From positions 15,761-31,875 of the forward strand of contig DCFZ01000033.1 of the NCBI GenBank assembly GCA_002314455.1: a stretch of DNA of 16,115 nucleotides. The letters run 5' to 3'. Below, in pieces: positions 6,782 to 16,000 of this stretch. Every line of letters begins with the position of its first letter. The stretch's first letter is position 1. Below the pieces are notes generated by a model. That model was given only the letters and a program-made list of their open reading frames with translations, ran no database searches and had not been told where the DNA came from. This DNA comes from Lentisphaeria bacterium UBA1791. GTDB taxonomy: Bacteria > Verrucomicrobiota > Lentisphaeria > Victivallales > Victivallaceae. Both the position numbers and the translations under genes were made by a program.

Positions 6782-9700
6782 TTACTTGTTGACCACGATC
6801 GAGAACTTCACCGAGTAGTCGGTCTGGAAGCTCTTGCCCGTTTCGTCGACACAGCTGATTCCGAAGTAGAAGAGCTTGCCGTCGCTGTAGCTCAATTCCG
6901 TCGTGAACGCATTGTCCTTTTGGACGAATCCGACCGCCTGGCTGTTGCCGTCGAAAAGACTCAACGCGATCTTGCCTTCCTGATAGGCCTGATAGGTCGT
7001 CGGGTCGTCGAGCGTGATCTTGAGCTTGCCGCCGTTGTTTTCACAGAGCTGGAGCTTCCAGTAATCGGCGGCGTTGCCGAAGCCGATCCAGTCGCTTTGC
7101 GTCGTGCCGGCGGCGTCGATGTGCCACGGATCCGTCTGGTGCTGCTGGGCGTCGGCAAGCGTGCTGTCGGTGTTGCCGGTGTTGCTCTTGGTGAAGAAAA
7201 CACTCTGCGCCCCGAGCGAGACGGCGTAGTCGCCGCAACCGCCCGCGGCGGCGTTGAGCGCCTCGATGGCGACGTAGTAGGTGCCCTTTTGCAACCAGAC
7301 TTCCGTCGAGCCGGTCGATGCGTAGACGTCGACGGAGCCGAGTTCGTTGAGGTAGTAAACGCCGTTGGACGATTGCAGTTCGTTGATCGAGAGCTGGGCG
7401 CCGAGCGATCCCGCCGTCGTCAAATTGAAGTTCAACTTGGCGGAGCTGTTGATCGTAAAGGAAACGTAATCGACTTCATCGCCGTAGCTCAACCAGTTGA
7501 GCGCTTCGCCCTTTTCGCCGGAAACATCGTCCCAGCGCGTCAGCGCCAGGCCCTTGTTGTTGTCGGTCAAGGTGCCGAAAGTGCCGTATTCCGCCGACGC
7601 CTTGCCGTTGACGGCGAGATCGCTCCAGTCGTCGCCGTGCTTGGCGCGCGGAAATTCGGTGCCCGTCATCGCGAGCGCGTAGTGCGAATTGTGGCTGGCG
7701 TCGCATTCGTTGCAGCTGACCGAGATGAAGTATTCGTTGGCGCTGTCAAGCTGCTGATAGAGCGTGAACGTGCCCTCCTCGACCGTCACCGCGTTGACCA
7801 GCGCCAGATTGCCGCCGACATTCTGCCAGATCGCGAGCGTCACGTCGTTTTCGACGCCGGAAATCGTGAACTGGTAACTGCCGCTGTAATTGAGGCCGAT
7901 CCTGCGGTAGTCGATGGTGTCGCCGAAACCGACCCATTCGCCGGTGACGGAGCTTCCGAGCGTAAGCGGCGCGTAATTCATTGCGGCGAGCGTTGCCGTA
8001 TCGTCGTCGTTGTGCGCGCCTTCGCTGTAGACCGTGAACGCGGAAAGATTCAGGAGATAGTTGGTGTTTTGCTCACTCGCCGCGTTGACCGCCTCCATCG
8101 AGACGTAATAGGTCGCGTTGGCGCTCGAATCAAGCCAGATGTTGCCGATCTTGCCGGTCGCACTGCGACCGATCGCGGGATCGATCGTGATCGACTGGAT
8201 CTTCTGCAACGTGCCGTTGATTTCCTGATAGAGCGTGAGCGTCGACGCCGCGGTGACGTTGCTCAAGCGCAAGTTGTAGTTGCCGCCGTGCTCGAGGTAG
8301 AGCCGACGGTAGTCGATCGAGTCGCTGAAACCGATCCACTCCTGAACCGTCGCATTGGTCATCGAGAGCGCCGCGTAGTTGACGGAGGCGAGCGCCGCCG
8401 TGTCGTCCGCGTGGCTCACCTTGGGGCCTTCGTAGGCGTAGTTCAAATTGAGCGACACCATATAGTCGCTGCTTTTCAACTGCGCGTTGCTGGCGGACGT
8501 GACGCCGATGTAGTAGACATTCCGATCGTCGAGCGGCGTCTGCATCGTGTTGAAATCGCCCGCCGCGCTCGTCGAGATCGAATTGATGGCGACGAGTTTG
8601 CCGTTGACTGCCTGATAGAGCGTCACCGTTGCGGGATCGCCGCTGGATTTCAGATTGATCGAGTAGTTGCCGCTCCCCGAGAGATTGATGCGGCGGTAGT
8701 CGACGTCGTCGCCGAAACCGACCCAGTCGACGATCGCGTTGGCGGTCGAGAGCGGCGCGAAGCGCGTTTCGTCGATCTGATACCAGACGTTGTCGCCGGT
8801 GTTGTTGTACTGCGCCGTCGAGTAGTTCTGCTTGGTGAAGTTGAGCGAATAGGCGTTGATCGCCGACGCCTGACTCGCGGTGACCTTGACGAAGTATTCG
8901 CCGGCGTCGAGCGCGTAGTTGCTCAAGAGCGCCTTTTCCGAACTGACGCTGAAGCTCTTGATCGCCTTTTCCTTGCCGGTGCCGTCGTACTTGTAAAGCG
9001 CGATCTTGATCCCCTTCGAGCCGGAAACGCTCATCAGTGAAGCAAGATTCATCGAGAGCGTGCAGGCGACGTCGCAGTTGATGCAGAAGTAGTCCGCCTT
9101 GTCCGCCGAACCGATCGTGTTGCTGGCGGTGAACTGCGCCGCCGAATAGGTGATCCACTTGTCGGGAACGTAGAAGTCCTCGTAGTCGGTCTCGGTGTAG
9201 ACGTTGGCGGTTGACACTTCGCTGTATTCGCTGACGTTGCCGTTGTTGTCCACCGCGCAGACGGCGAACTGATAGGTGTTGTTGCTCAAGCCGGAAACCA
9301 TTTCGGAGGTCACCGACCCCTTGACCGTGATCATATCCTGCCAGATCGAACTGCCGGCGACCCGCCCCTTGATGATGTAGCTCTGAATGCCCGAAGCGTC
9401 GCTCGAGGCATTCCAGCTGACGAGCACGCCCGACGCGAAACTCTGCGCCGTGACGCCGGTGACCTTGGTCGGCGCGATCGTGTCGACCGCGAACTTGCTC
9501 ACCACGCTCTCGTTGATGATGACTTCGCTCGTCGTCGTCGCCATGCCGCCGGCAAGAGTCTTGACCGTCATCGTGTAGGTGCCGTCGTAGTTGACGTTGC
9601 CGAAAATCTGCGTCAGGTCAAAGGTCTTGCTGAACGTGTTGTACGTGTCGTCCGTCGCGACGATGAGGTCGCTGTTGTAATTGACGCTCCACGTGTAGCT

Positions 9701-12700
9701 GAATGCCGAATTGGACTGATTTTTGAGCGTGATTTCGTATCCCTCAATGCCGAGATCGGTCTTTTCCGTCGCGATCGTGACATAGAGTTTCCCGTCGCTG
9801 ACCTGCGCCGCCGTGCCGCTGCCCGCGAGCGGCTGATCGAGAAAGGCGACAGCCTTGGCGGGCGCAACGTTGTAGGTGATCGGCGTGCCGTCGGCGTAGT
9901 TGAACTTGAACGAGTAAACGCCGCTCGTCGCCGAACTGACAAAGCCGCTGTCGTCCTTGCCGCCCGCGCGGAGCCGCCAGTAGATCGTTTTGCCGGCGGT
10001 GCCGCCGGAAACTTCCGCGAGGATCGCGACCGGCCGCGCCGCATCCTGATTGAGCGTCGCGGTGCGGGTGCCGCCCTCGTAGACGACGTCGGCATTTTCC
10101 GTATAATAGGTATAGACCGTGCCGGAGAAATCGGCGGTGTCGCTGAAATCCAGCGCGTAATGCACGCCGCGCGCGTTGGAGAACGTGTCTTCCCACGTGA
10201 AAGTCGCCGACGCATCCGTCAAATGTTTGACGCAGACGGTGCCGCCGTTGACGATCTGACCGGTTTGCGTGTCAAAGTAGGAATAACTGCCGGGCTGTTC
10301 GACGTATTCCTCGGTGTAGGTCGCGACGATTTCGGGCTGTTTGGTGATCTCGCCCCAGTTGCCGTTGAGGGCGATCGCGCCGCAGATGCGCGACTGCGAA
10401 AGCGTTTCGCTCGCGTTTTGCGCGAGGTCGTACGCCTGAATCGTCACGTCGTACTCGCCGACCGCGAAGATCTTGTTGCCGAATGTCGTCGTGTAGTGGC
10501 TGCTGCCGTTGTCGGTGATGGTCTGCGTGTAGACTGCCACCCCCTTTTGCCACACGGTGACAACGTAATTGTCGATCGCGATGCCGCTCGGCGAAACCGC
10601 CTGATTGAAGTCGACTTTGAGCGTGACGTAATTGGCGTCAGCCTTGGTGTAGTTGACGCTGAACGCCTCGTCGTCGAGCGTCGGCGCCGCCGCCGGCGTC
10701 GAATAGATCCGCGACGAATTTTTGCTGTAGTCGCTCGCGATGACCGTCACCGTGTAATTGCCCTTGGCAATTCCGCTGAAAGTCAATGCGTAGTTGGTCA
10801 GATTGCCCAGACGGTCGCAGGTCTTGGACTGCGAAACGCCGTTCTCGTCGGTCAGCGTCACCCGGTAGTACTTGACGCCGGAACCGAAATCCTCGGCGTA
10901 CGCCCACGTGACGGTGATGTCGACCTTGCTGGCGTCAACGTTGCGCGCATAGTAAACGCCGACGTTGCTGTCGGTAAAGGTCGGCGCGATCGAATCGCCG
11001 TCGAAAACGCGGAATTCCTCGCCCATCACATAGCCGCTCTCGTTGCCGTAGACGTCGACCGCCTTGACGCGCCAGTAAATGTAGCAGCGCGTCGTCAACG
11101 AAGTGAGCATCACCGACGTGTCGCTCGTCCACTTGACCGACGTGGCGGCGCCGCTTTCGAGCAACGCCTTGGCCTCGAGATCCGATTTTTTGTCGAGCGA
11201 TTCAACGTATTCGACGACGTAGTGGTCGACCGTCGTGTTGGTCGCGACGGCGGGATCCCAGTAGACCAGCGCGGCGGCGCCGTTGACGCGCGACGCGTCG
11301 CGGCTGTACTGCCCGGAAGCGTCGGCGAAACTCGAACTCATATCCACCGACGGCAATTGCTCGGATTCGGCGCAGGCTTGACCGAGGTAACGGCTCCACT
11401 GCGTTTCCTTGGAGTAATAGCCGGCATTCTGCAGATTGATGTCGACGCCGCGGATGCGCCACAGAATGACGTCGCCCGCAAGCACCTGATTGATGGTGAG
11501 CTCTTTCTGATTCTTATTCAACCGCGTGACGATGGTGTTGCCGCCGTTGATCGAGTATTCGATCTCGTAGAAGCCCATATTCGCCATCGCGTTCGACCAG
11601 TCGCAGTTTTTCCAGTTGATGGTGTAACTGTTGTCGGCAAAATTCCACTTTTCCACGACGAGATCGACGTCGAGCGTCGTCTGCTTGGCGGCGTAGGCGG
11701 ATTTGTTGACCGTCGCCTGCAACACCGAATGATCGCCGACGGAAACCATTTCCAGCGTCGCCGTCGTGCCGTCGGCAAATGCCACGGTCACAGGCGTATT
11801 TACCGCGGGATTGAAATCGGCGACCTTTTCCTCACCGCGCCAGACGAAGGAAACCTTGCGGCTTTCCCACTTGGAGGAAATGTCCTGATCGTATTCAATT
11901 AACTTATAGGTGTCGCCGCTCTTGGCGTTGTCGCAGTTGATGCCGATCGCCGTCGTGGACGTCATCGACGCATCGTTGAAGTCCGTCAGATAGACCGCGT
12001 GATCCTGCGCTTTGCCGTCGAGCTGGAAAGCGAGGTTGAGATTGCCTTCGTTGCCGACAAAGCGGGCTTTTTCCGTCGTCGTGCCCATCGTGCTTTGCGT
12101 GCTGATGATCGCCCAGTTGGTCGACGCCGACTTGCCCAGACGGATCTGACCGGTGACCGTACCGCCGGAGATCGTGCCGACCGGAACGGCGACGCCGTCG
12201 ATGACGATGGTGTCGCGGTCGCCGGAAGCGTAGACCGTGCCGCCCTCGGCGATTACCGAGGCGACTTCCGCAAGTTGCGCCTTGTCGAAAACGGCGTTGG
12301 TCGCAACTTCGATGACGTCGTCTTGCGCGAGGTCGATCTCACCGCCGTATTCCGCGGCGAAAACGTAGCTGTCGGTCGAAACGCAGATTGCACCGGAAAC
12401 GCGGATGTTGGATCCGTTGGTCGAACCCACTTTGAGCGCGTATTTCATGCCGGTGCCGCCGATGAAACCGGAAATGTCGATCGCATCGCCCGCCGCCGTT
12501 TCGGAGGAAACGCGGAAGTAGGGCGAAACAAACGCGTTACGCGCGTCGACGCCGATCACCGCGCCGGTGATGCTGCCCGAAAACGCATCCGTGCAGATCG
12601 TGCCGCCGACGATCTCGCCGCTCAGCAACTTGCTCCACTGCGCGTTGATGCCGATGTCAAGCAAGTTGCTGTCGCCGGAAGAGATGTTGACGCCGATGCG

Positions 12701-14392
12701 CCCTTCGTCTTCCAGATAAGGAGTCAGAATACCGTAGGCGACATCCGAAGCGCCGCTGATGCGGCTCTCGGTTTCCGTGCCGCCGGGAACTTTCACCTCG
12801 CTCTTGATGGCACTCGCGTCACCGCGCGTCACGATGATGTCGCCGCCGAAATAGGAGGAAACGATCATCCGGTCGGCGGCGTGAATGCCGGCGACCGTCA
12901 GCGTATTGCTCTTGACGTCCGCACTCCAGGCGCCAAGTGTGGATCCCGGAGTTTTCCATTTGTCATCGTAGTTCTGGTTGGCGGCGATGACCAGCATGTC
13001 GCCGCCCGATACGGCGATCGTACCGGCAAAGGCTTCGATGGCGATCGCGTCGGCATTCAAGCCGGCGACGACGGCCTTGTTGTTGTTAAGCGCGACCGTG
13101 CCGCCGATGGTTTCCATCTCCTGCCCGATGCTGATCCTGCCATTCGAGAGCTCGCCGCGGAAAGTCGTCGTGCCGCCCGCCACGTCGAAACGGGCGTTGG
13201 TTCCCACGCTGCCGAGCGTGATCGTGTTGGCGTTCAACGCCGCCGTCGTGACCGTATTGCCGGAAACGTACGCCGTCGGCGCATTGTCGGTCAGATCTTC
13301 ATAGGCGTCGTCCTGACCGTACGCCCAGAGCAGAATGTCGTTGCCCTTGACCGTAAAGGTCGCCGGGTAATCCGCCCAGACGCCCGAGCCGTTGGCGAAA
13401 CCGATGGTGTCGAAAATCAATTCACTGCCGCGGTCGCGCGAAACTTCAAGCGCGGCGACCGAAAGATGATTGTTGGAAATATCGGGAGTTTCAAAGGGAT
13501 CAATATCCGCCGATTTGGCCTTGGCGTTTCTGCCGTCAAGCACGACGTCAAGTTTGTTGCCGGAAACGACGACCGAATTGACCCACGCCTTTTTGCTGGT
13601 GAAGTCGGTGTTGGAATTGATCGCGTTGATCCGGAAATAGCTTCCGTCAACCTTGTAGTCGGTCACATCCCGGGCGACGAGCTTCGAGTTCTGGACAATG
13701 GTCTGGGCGCGGTAGTTGCCGTCGATGGTGATCTTTTCCGCTTGGATCGCGTAAACGCCGGCGGCGACGTCGGCTTCGCGGTGACTGACGTTGGCGGCGG
13801 CGCCGCTGGTGATGAATGCACCGACGAGATCAGAGGAAACTTCCAGCTCCTCTTCCGCCCGGACAACGGCGACGGAAACATCGTCCGCCGCATTGTAGGT
13901 GTACCACGCGGTGCCGCCGGAAAACTGCGTGTCGTAGGCTTCGATCGCCCCCTGCATCACCAGACGGATGGCGTCGTCGTTGAAGCCGCTGTTGACGTCG
14001 ACCGTGCGCGCGCCGTTCTGCGCCGTCAAATGGAGAATGCCGTTGCCGGTGAAATAGACGGCTTGCGCACTGCGGGCGACCCGGGGGGAACCGGCGTAGT
14101 GGATATTGGAATTGTCCTGGCGGACGGTGTAGTTGCCGCCGATCTCAAGATCGGCGCTATCGCCGGTCAACGCGATCGTATAGGCGTCGAAAAACTGGTA
14201 GAAAAACTGCTCGTCCGCCGTTGTTCTCGTGTTGCCGTCGAAAATCACCGCGTTGTTGCCGATGTACTGCGCCGTATCGTTGTAGGCGCTGCCGGCTACG
14301 TCAACCGCATTGGCGACCAGCACGATGTCGTATTGCGTAAGGTACGAAACGCCGTCTTGTGTCAACCAAACCGTATATTGCGAATCCGCCAT
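6782..14392 (-). CDS. Giant multi-repeat surface or secreted protein (beta-helix, FN3 and PPC-like repeats)
   Basis: 2536 residues; no enzyme signature seen. Three regions follow each other. Residues 1 to about 880 are Gly/Asn/Thr/Val-rich with short repeating strands, as in right-handed beta-helix adhesins; a degenerate N-x-(L/V/A)-x-(V/T)-A-(A/G)-(L/I) motif recurs at N308, N379, N438 and N496. Residues about 890-1735 hold some seven FN3/Ig-like beta-sandwiches; the last (from about 1636, DTIAPTKVTG to VSEYSEV) is the clearest FN3. Residues about 1745-2536 hold six pre-peptidase C-terminal-like repeats. There is no signal peptide, RTX nonapeptide, LPXTG or autotransporter barrel. An in-frame TAA (14411-14413) precedes the ATG, and GGAGG (14399-14403) stands 6 bases before it, so the start is firm. 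Export by a type I or other leaderless route is my inference. Function is probably adhesion or polymer binding; unproven. Confidence 0.88.
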   Translation of the reverse strand: MADSQYTVWLTQDGVSYLTQYDIVLVANAVDVAGSAYNDTAQYIGNNAVIFDGNTRTTADEQFFYQFFDAYTIALTGDSADLEIGGNYTVRQDNSNIHYAGSPRVARSAQAVYFTGNGILHLTAQNGARTVDVNSGFNDDAIRLVMQGAIEAYDTQFSGGTAWYTYNAADDVSVAVVRAEEELEVSSDLVGAFITSGAAANVSHREADVAAGVYAIQAEKITIDGNYRAQTIVQNSKLVARDVTDYKVDGSYFRINAINSNTDFTSKKAWVNSVVVSGNKLDVVLDGRNAKAKSADIDPFETPDISNNHLSVAALEVSRDRGSELIFDTIGFANGSGVWADYPATFTVKGNDILLWAYGQDDAYEDLTDNAPTAYVSGNTVTTAALNANTITLGSVGTNARFDVAGGTTTFRGELSNGRISIGQEMETIGGTVALNNNKAVVAGLNADAIAIEAFAGTIAVSGGDMLVIAANQNYDDKWKTPGSTLGAWSADVKSNTLTVAGIHAADRMIVSSYFGGDIIVTRGDASAIKSEVKVPGGTETESRISGASDVAYGILTPYLEDEGRIGVNISSGDSNLLDIGINAQWSKLLSGEIVGGTICTDAFSGSITGAVIGVDARNAFVSPYFRVSSETAAGDAIDISGFIGGTGMKYALKVGSTNGSNIRVSGAICVSTDSYVFAAEYGGEIDLAQDDVIEVATNAVFDKAQLAEVASVIAEGGTVYASGDRDTIVIDGVAVPVGTISGGTVTGQIRLGKSASTNWAIISTQSTMGTTTEKARFVGNEGNLNLAFQLDGKAQDHAVYLTDFNDASMTSTTAIGINCDNAKSGDTYKLIEYDQDISSKWESRKVSFVWRGEEKVADFNPAVNTPVTVAFADGTTATLEMVSVGDHSVLQATVNKSAYAAKQTTLDVDLVVEKWNFADNSYTINWKNCDWSNAMANMGFYEIEYSINGGNTIVTRLNKNQKELTINQVLAGDVILWRIRGVDINLQNAGYYSKETQWSRYLGQACAESEQLPSVDMSSSFADASGQYSRDASRVNGAAALVYWDPAVATNTTVDHYVVEYVESLDKKSDLEAKALLESGAATSVKWTSDTSVMLTSLTTRCYIYWRVKAVDVYGNESGYVMGEEFRVFDGDSIAPTFTDSNVGVYYARNVDASKVDITVTWAYAEDFGSGVKYYRVTLTDENGVSQSKTCDRLGNLTNYALTFSGIAKGNYTVTVIASDYSKNSSRIYSTPAAAPTLDDEAFSVNYTKADANYVTLKVDFNQAVSPSGIAIDNYVVTVWQKGVAVYTQTITDNGSSHYTTTFGNKIFAVGEYDVTIQAYDLAQNASETLSQSRICGAIALNGNWGEITKQPEIVATYTEEYVEQPGSYSYFDTQTGQIVNGGTVCVKHLTDASATFTWEDTFSNARGVHYALDFSDTADFSGTVYTYYTENADVVYEGGTRTATLNQDAARPVAILAEVSGGTAGKTIYWRLRAGGKDDSGFVSSATSGVYSFKFNYADGTPITYNVAPAKAVAFLDQPLAGSGTAAQVSDGKLYVTIATEKTDLGIEGYEITLKNQSNSAFSYTWSVNYNSDLIVATDDTYNTFSKTFDLTQIFGNVNYDGTYTMTVKTLAGGMATTTSEVIINESVVSKFAVDTIAPTKVTGVTAQSFASGVLVSWNASSDASGIQSYIIKGRVAGSSIWQDMITVKGSVTSEMVSGLSNNTYQFAVCAVDNNGNVSEYSEVSTANVYTETDYEDFYVPDKWITYSAAQFTASNTIGSADKADYFCINCDVACTLSMNLASLMSVSGSKGIKIALYKYDGTGKEKAIKSFSVSSEKALLSNYALDAGEYFVKVTASQASAINAYSLNFTKQNYSTAQYNNTGDNVWYQIDETRFAPLSTANAIVDWVGFGDDVDYRRINLSGSGNYSINLKSSGDPATVTLYQAVNGKLVAINSISTSAAGDFNTMQTPLDDRNVYYIGVTSASNAQLKSSDYMVSLNLNYAYEGPKVSHADDTAALASVNYAALSMTNATVQEWIGFSDSIDYRRLYLEHGGNYNLRLSNVTAASTLTLYQEINGTLQKIQSITIDPAIGRSATGKIGNIWLDSSANATYYVSMEAVNAASEQNTNYLLNLSAFTVYSEGAHNDDDTATLAAMNYAPLTLGSSVTGEWVGFGDTIDYRRIGLNYSGSYQFTISGVENDVTLAIWQNVGGNLALVNAVTVEEGTFTLYQQLDSANEYFISVSCNECDASHNSHYALAMTGTEFPRAKHGDDWSDLAVNGKASAEYGTFGTLTDNNKGLALTRWDDVSGEKGEALNWLSYGDEVDYVSFTINSSAKLNFNLTTAGSLGAQLSINELQSSNGVYYLNELGSVDVYASTGSTEVWLQKGTYYVAIEALNAAAGGCGDYAVSLGAQSVFFTKSNTGNTDSTLADAQQHQTDPWHIDAAGTTQSDWIGFGNAADYWKLQLCENNGGKLKITLDDPTTYQAYQEGKIALSLFDGNSQAVGFVQKDNAFTTELSYSDGKLFYFGISCVDETGKSFQTDYSVKFSIVVNK
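6785..9160 (-). repeat. Six tandem PPC-like protein repeats, about 130-147 residues each
   Basis: The landmark W-(I/V/L)-(G/S)-(F/Y)-(G/S)-(D/N)-x-x-D-Y has its Trp at residues 1890, 2019, 2153, 2300 and 2435, spaced 129, 134, 147 and 135. A first, diverged unit has only ADKADYF near 1768. Several units open with a DD-rich segment and N-Y-A-(A/P)-L. The middle three are closest (each DYRR), suggesting recent duplication there. The pattern fits pre-peptidase C-terminal domains, known as beta-sandwich appendages of secreted proteins. Confidence 0.75.
9190..11725 (-). repeat. FN3/Ig-like module array within the giant protein
   Basis: About seven consecutive beta-sandwich-like units, recognised by recurring ends such as YWRVKAVDVYGNESGY, YTVTVIASDYSKNSS, YDVTIQAYDLAQNAS, IYWRLRAGGKDDSGF and YQFAVCAVDNNGNVSEY, which are the F and G strand patterns of FN3 domains. 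Boundaries are approximate. The last unit is the most typical; the others are diverged and could be Ig-like. Confidence 0.65.
12720..13480 (-). repeat. Degenerate beta-helix-like repeats in the giant protein
   Basis: Four copies of N-x-(L/V/A)-x-(V/T)-A-(A/G)-(L/I) are found at N308 (NHLSVAAL), N379 (NTVTTAAL), N438 (NKAVVAGL) and N496 (NTLTVAGI), 71, 59 and 58 residues apart. The last three are each followed by a strand pair and a G-rich turn (for example GTIAVSGGD, GGDIIVTRGD). This suggests a solenoid with an insertion in the first period. Confidence 0.55.
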
Positions 14393-14420
14393 ATCAAGCC
14401 TCCAAAAAGTTTATTGGACA

Positions 14421-14465
14421 ATTATACTTATACATAAGAATATCACCAAAAGTGCGAAAAGTCAA
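14421..14465 (-). promoter_or_regulatory. Two overlapping sigma70-like promoters of the giant gene
   Basis: On the minus strand, P1 is TTGACT (14460-14465), 17 bases, TATTCT (14437-14442). P2 is TTGGTG (14444-14449), 17 bases, TATAAT (14421-14426), with a perfect -10 and a weak -35. Both point to the start at 14392. A hairpin CTTTTT/AAAAAG (14467-14484) lies immediately upstream of P1. The rest of the gap up to 14544 is GC-rich. Confidence 0.65.
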
Positions 14466-14498
14466 GCTTTTTCAGCGAAAAAAGTCCGATTTGCACGA

Positions 14499-14542
14499 TT
14501 TAAAGAGATGACCGCCCGGGGGGACGGTGCGGCACGACGGTC
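14499..14542 (-). terminator. Possible weak terminator after the glycosyltransferase gene
   Basis: Just after the stop codon at 14545-14547 the minus strand can pair GACCG (14538-14542) with CGGTC (14510-14514), or a bulged CCG-T-CCC with GGGCGG, followed by a loose T-rich stretch (TCTCTTT). No clean T-run is present, so some read-through into the giant gene is possible. Confidence 0.3.
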
Positions 14543-14544
14543 GG

Positions 14545-15978
14545 TTATTCGGCTTCCGGCGCCAGCACGCGCCATACGCCGTCGCGATCAATCACCTTGC
14601 GGTTCGGGGGCGTGCCGTATTTTTTCAAGTCGCGTTCCGTCGTGAGCAAAATAAACTTTTTACTCCGCAAAACGGATTCCTGACGCAATTCATCCGGGTG
14701 ATGAAAAACCCGCCCTTTCATGTAGAATTCGGCGGAGTGCGGCGTCCGGCGCATAAAGTAGAACTGCTTTCCCTCGTATTGCGTCGCGATTTTCGCGAAA
14801 AAGTGTCCGGCGTTGTCGCGCATTTTCGGCATCGCCCAAGGCGTCGCCAACGTGACCAGCGCAAGGCAGATTGCAACCGCAAAAAGCGTCGCCCCCAACC
14901 GCTTCCGGAAACGCGGATCCGCCAATTGTCCGCTGCGGTAAAAACCGTCGGCAACCGCGATCGCCGCGGCAGGGATTGTCGGCAGTAAATAGGTAATCAG
15001 CACGCGGCTGGTCAAACTCCAGAAAAGCACATTGCCGATCAACCACAGCAACGCCATGCCGGCCAAGGGATCAGAGAAAACATTCAAGAACTTTTTCCAG
15101 CTCTTTTTCGCAATGAAAAATGCACTCGTCCATGCGGGCAGATTACACGCCAACGCATAGACGACCGCCATTCCCCGGAAACTTTCGCGCCCCGCCCCGT
15201 AACGATCCCCGTACTCCTTGAAAAGGAAGCGTTTAAAGTTCTCGTTGATAAAAAAGTATTCCAGAAAATCCGGGTTTTTTCTCTGCATCAGAATATACCA
15301 CGGCGCGGCAATCAGCAGAAAAAGTCCGATCCCGCCGATCCACGCATGGTCTTTAAGGTCACCCCATCTTTTGTTGATCAACGTAAAAAAGAAAATCGGC
15401 AACCCCGCCATCACCAGCGCAACCGGCCCCTTGACGATCATGCCCAACCCCATCGCGGCAAAAAAACCAAGACTGTACAGCTTCTTTTGCTTTTTTTGAA
15501 CTTCCGCAAGAAAAAGCATATAACTGCAGACCGCTCCGCAAATCGTCGCCGCCAACAATAAATCGGTCATGCAAAATCCGGCAAACGCAAGAAAAACCGG
15601 CGCAATCACCATCAGCAACACCGCGAACACCGCCGTCGCTTCATCCCGTAGTTTCCGCACCGTGAAAAATACCATCAACAAAATCGCAATCGCACTTGCC
15701 ATCGCCGGAATACGCAACGCAAATTCGTTGATGCCGAATATCTTACAACAAATCGCCCCCATCTGAAAATAAAGCGGCGGCTTGCCCTCAAATGTCTCCA
15801 AAACCCCGTCGTTGACAAACTGCGGCTCCAGAAAATTCCCACTGCGCGCCATATTGGCACAAACACACGCATACCGCGCTTCCGATGGATCGTAAACCGG
15901 CAGAAAATAATTGGCAACCAAACGCGCAATCAACAAAAACGCAATCAAGACAAAACTTTTTCGAACTGTCAAAACCAT
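14545..15978 (-). CDS. ArnT-like glycosyltransferase, GT39/GT83 type (polyprenyl-phosphate sugar donor)
   Basis: 477 residues from the ATG at 15978. It is an integral inner-membrane protein with many hydrophobic helices in residues 8-380 and a soluble C-terminal part (about 385-477). Hallmarks are YDPSEARYA (29-37) with the acidic residues that open the first periplasmic loop, EGKPPLYF (64-71), KGP (183-185), APWY (225-228) and SRVLITYLLP (324-333), all typical of ArnT and related PMT-superfamily enzymes. These move a sugar from a polyprenyl-phosphate carrier to lipid A, protein or another acceptor on the periplasmic side. The acceptor here is unknown, so I give no symbol. GGGGGA (15983-15988) supports this ATG. 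The reading frame stays open upstream to the window edge but contains no ATG or GTG there, and a promoter lies inside it. Confidence 0.87.
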   Translation of the reverse strand: MVLTVRKSFVLIAFLLIARLVANYFLPVYDPSEARYACVCANMARSGNFLEPQFVNDGVLETFEGKPPLYFQMGAICCKIFGINEFALRIPAMASAIAILLMVFFTVRKLRDEATAVFAVLLMVIAPVFLAFAGFCMTDLLLAATICGAVCSYMLFLAEVQKKQKKLYSLGFFAAMGLGMIVKGPVALVMAGLPIFFFTLINKRWGDLKDHAWIGGIGLFLLIAAPWYILMQRKNPDFLEYFFINENFKRFLFKEYGDRYGAGRESFRGMAVVYALACNLPAWTSAFFIAKKSWKKFLNVFSDPLAGMALLWLIGNVLFWSLTSRVLITYLLPTIPAAAIAVADGFYRSGQLADPRFRKRLGATLFAVAICLALVTLATPWAMPKMRDNAGHFFAKIATQYEGKQFYFMRRTPHSAEFYMKGRVFHHPDELRQESVLRSKKFILLTTERDLKKYGTPPNRKVIDRDGVWRVLAPEAE

Positions 15979-16000
15979 CTTTTCCCCCAAAGTACAGTAT

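Noticed and set aside
6782..14392. Giant protein as an autotransporter or as an RTX toxin
   Set aside because: No signal peptide, no C-terminal beta-barrel pattern with a terminal aromatic residue (it ends VVNK), and no GGxGxDxUx nonapeptides.
11999..14437. Plus-strand open frame of 812 codons, and others of similar size (6623-9040, 3007-4986, 10160-11902, 5055-6440)
   Set aside because: They lie exactly antisense to genes with clear domain content. Their translations are Arg/Asp/Val/Ala-rich with no recognisable motif, and they arise because the GC-rich sense genes avoid codons (TTA, CTA, TCA) that read as stops on the other strand.
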